The notes below the pieces were generated by a model. It searched no databases, was not told where the DNA came from, and saw only the letters and a list, made by a program, of their open reading frames with translations. 6,446 nucleotides of DNA. Source: Chloroflexota bacterium (GTDB lineage: Bacteria > Chloroflexota > Anaerolineae > B4-G1 > DUEL01). A program made the translations under genes and the position numbers. This document shows positions 5,803 to 6,446 of the stretch, in pieces. The number at the start of each line of letters is the position of its first letter. Position 1 is the stretch's first letter. The stretch is from contig JAGHZG010000096.1 in NCBI GenBank assembly GCA_017743275.1, positions 1-6,446 on the forward strand, given 5' to 3'.

Positions 5803-6446
5803 ATGTCCATCCCTGGTCCCGAAGATATTCTTCGCCACGAACTCCCCAACGGCATCGTTCTCCTGACGCGGGAGAACTTCACCAATCCCACAGTGGTGGT
5901 CAGCGGCTATCTGGAGGTCGGCTCCTGCGACGAGACGCCTCAGCAGGCCGGCCTGGCCGCCTTCACCGCCTCCGCCGTCACCCGGGGCACCGTCCACCGC
6001 ACCTTTGACCAGATTTACGAGGAGGTGGAGTCGGTGGGGGCCTCCATCGGCGTCTCCGCCGGGGTCTACCACACCGGGTTCGGCATCAAATGTCTGGCGG
6101 AGGACCTCCCCCGCATCCTGGACGTCCTGGCCGATGTCCTCCGCCATCCGACCTTCCCGCCCCAGGAAGTGGACAAACTGCGGGGGGAAATCATCACCGA
6201 CCTGGAGGAGCGGGCCCACGATACCCGCCGTATGGCGTCGCTCACCTTCCGGGAATTGGCCTATCCTCCCGGTCACCCCTACGGCCGCAGCGTGAACGGG
6301 TACATAGAGACGGTCTCCCCGTTGACGGCGGAGGACCTGGCCGCCTTCTACCGTACCCACTACACACCTCGCGGAATGGTCATCACCGTCGTGGGAGCCG
6401 TGAAAGCGCGGGAGGCGGTAGACCTGGTGGAGCAGGCCTTCGGTGA
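5803..6446 (+). CDS. M16 family peptidase homologue without the zinc-binding motif (partial, 5' part)
   Basis: The first 214 residues are present and the gene runs off the window. It begins LRHELPNGIVLLTRENFTNP, matching the N-terminal strand of M16 (insulinase/mitochondrial processing peptidase-like) domains, followed by VSGYLEVGSCDE and GLAAFTASAVTRGT at residues 50-63. In active M16 enzymes that last stretch carries HxxEH; here the three zinc/catalytic positions are Ala53, Ala56 and Ser57, so this subunit should not bind zinc. Later features fit the fold: HPTFPPQEVDKLRGEI, the YPPGHPYGRSVNG loop and LAAFYRTHYTPRGMVITVVG. In bacteria such dead homologues often pair with an active M16 subunit encoded next door, so an HxxEH partner is expected beyond the right edge. 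GGAG at 5794-5797 lies 5 bases before the ATG. The 23-base gap from the previous stop holds no terminator. Confidence 0.9.
   Translation, partial: MSIPGPEDILRHELPNGIVLLTRENFTNPTVVVSGYLEVGSCDETPQQAGLAAFTASAVTRGTVHRTFDQIYEEVESVGASIGVSAGVYHTGFGIKCLAEDLPRILDVLADVLRHPTFPPQEVDKLRGEIITDLEERAHDTRRMASLTFRELAYPPGHPYGRSVNGYIETVSPLTAEDLAAFYRTHYTPRGMVITVVGAVKAREAVDLVEQAFG

Overview
The window is a GC-rich, tightly packed bacterial segment with every recognisable gene on the + strand. From left to right it holds four genes of a branched-chain amino acid type ABC importer (livH, livM, livG, livF; 87-3653), a strong hairpin (3659-3691), a two-gene block that looks like DNA modification/restriction (3712-5779), and the first 214 codons of an M16-family peptidase homologue that runs off the right edge (5803-6446). 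No tRNA, rRNA, CRISPR array, transposase or integrase was seen, and no gap between genes is longer than 86 bases.

The liv genes are separated by 10 and 12 bases and the last pair overlaps by 4 (ATGA), so they are almost certainly co-transcribed. LivH and LivM form the membrane channel and LivG and LivF are the ATPases. The periplasmic or lipoprotein binding subunit (LivJ/LivK) is not in the window and is probably upstream. A 42-base tract of six degenerate 7-base units lies inside the first codons of livF and gives LivF an unusual Pro/Asp/Thr-rich N-terminus.

The middle block starts 20 bases after the hairpin. An amino-methyltransferase (DPFxGSGT and TSPPY motifs) is followed 5 bases later by a gene beginning with a GIY-YIG nuclease half-domain. 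That reading frame breaks just after YIG, and a conserved-looking C-terminal part continues in another frame to 5779. The simplest reading is a type II-like restriction-modification pair, or a related defence cassette, whose nuclease has been damaged by an indel or deletion. A 16-bp perfect palindrome sits directly on the methyltransferase start and is a candidate self-regulatory site. Hand-counted rows in this block are poorer in GC (26/60 at 4501-4560, 33/60 at 4741-4800, 34/60 at 5521-5580) than rows in livF (39/60 at 3241-3300) and the M16 gene (38/60 at 6001-6060), which fits an inserted accessory module between housekeeping genes.

Taxonomy can only be guessed. High GC, heptamer repeats of RGACCAC type and a catalytically dead M16 homologue are reminiscent of Chloroflexota (Anaerolineae-like) genomes, but this rests on general recollection and nothing in the window proves it.
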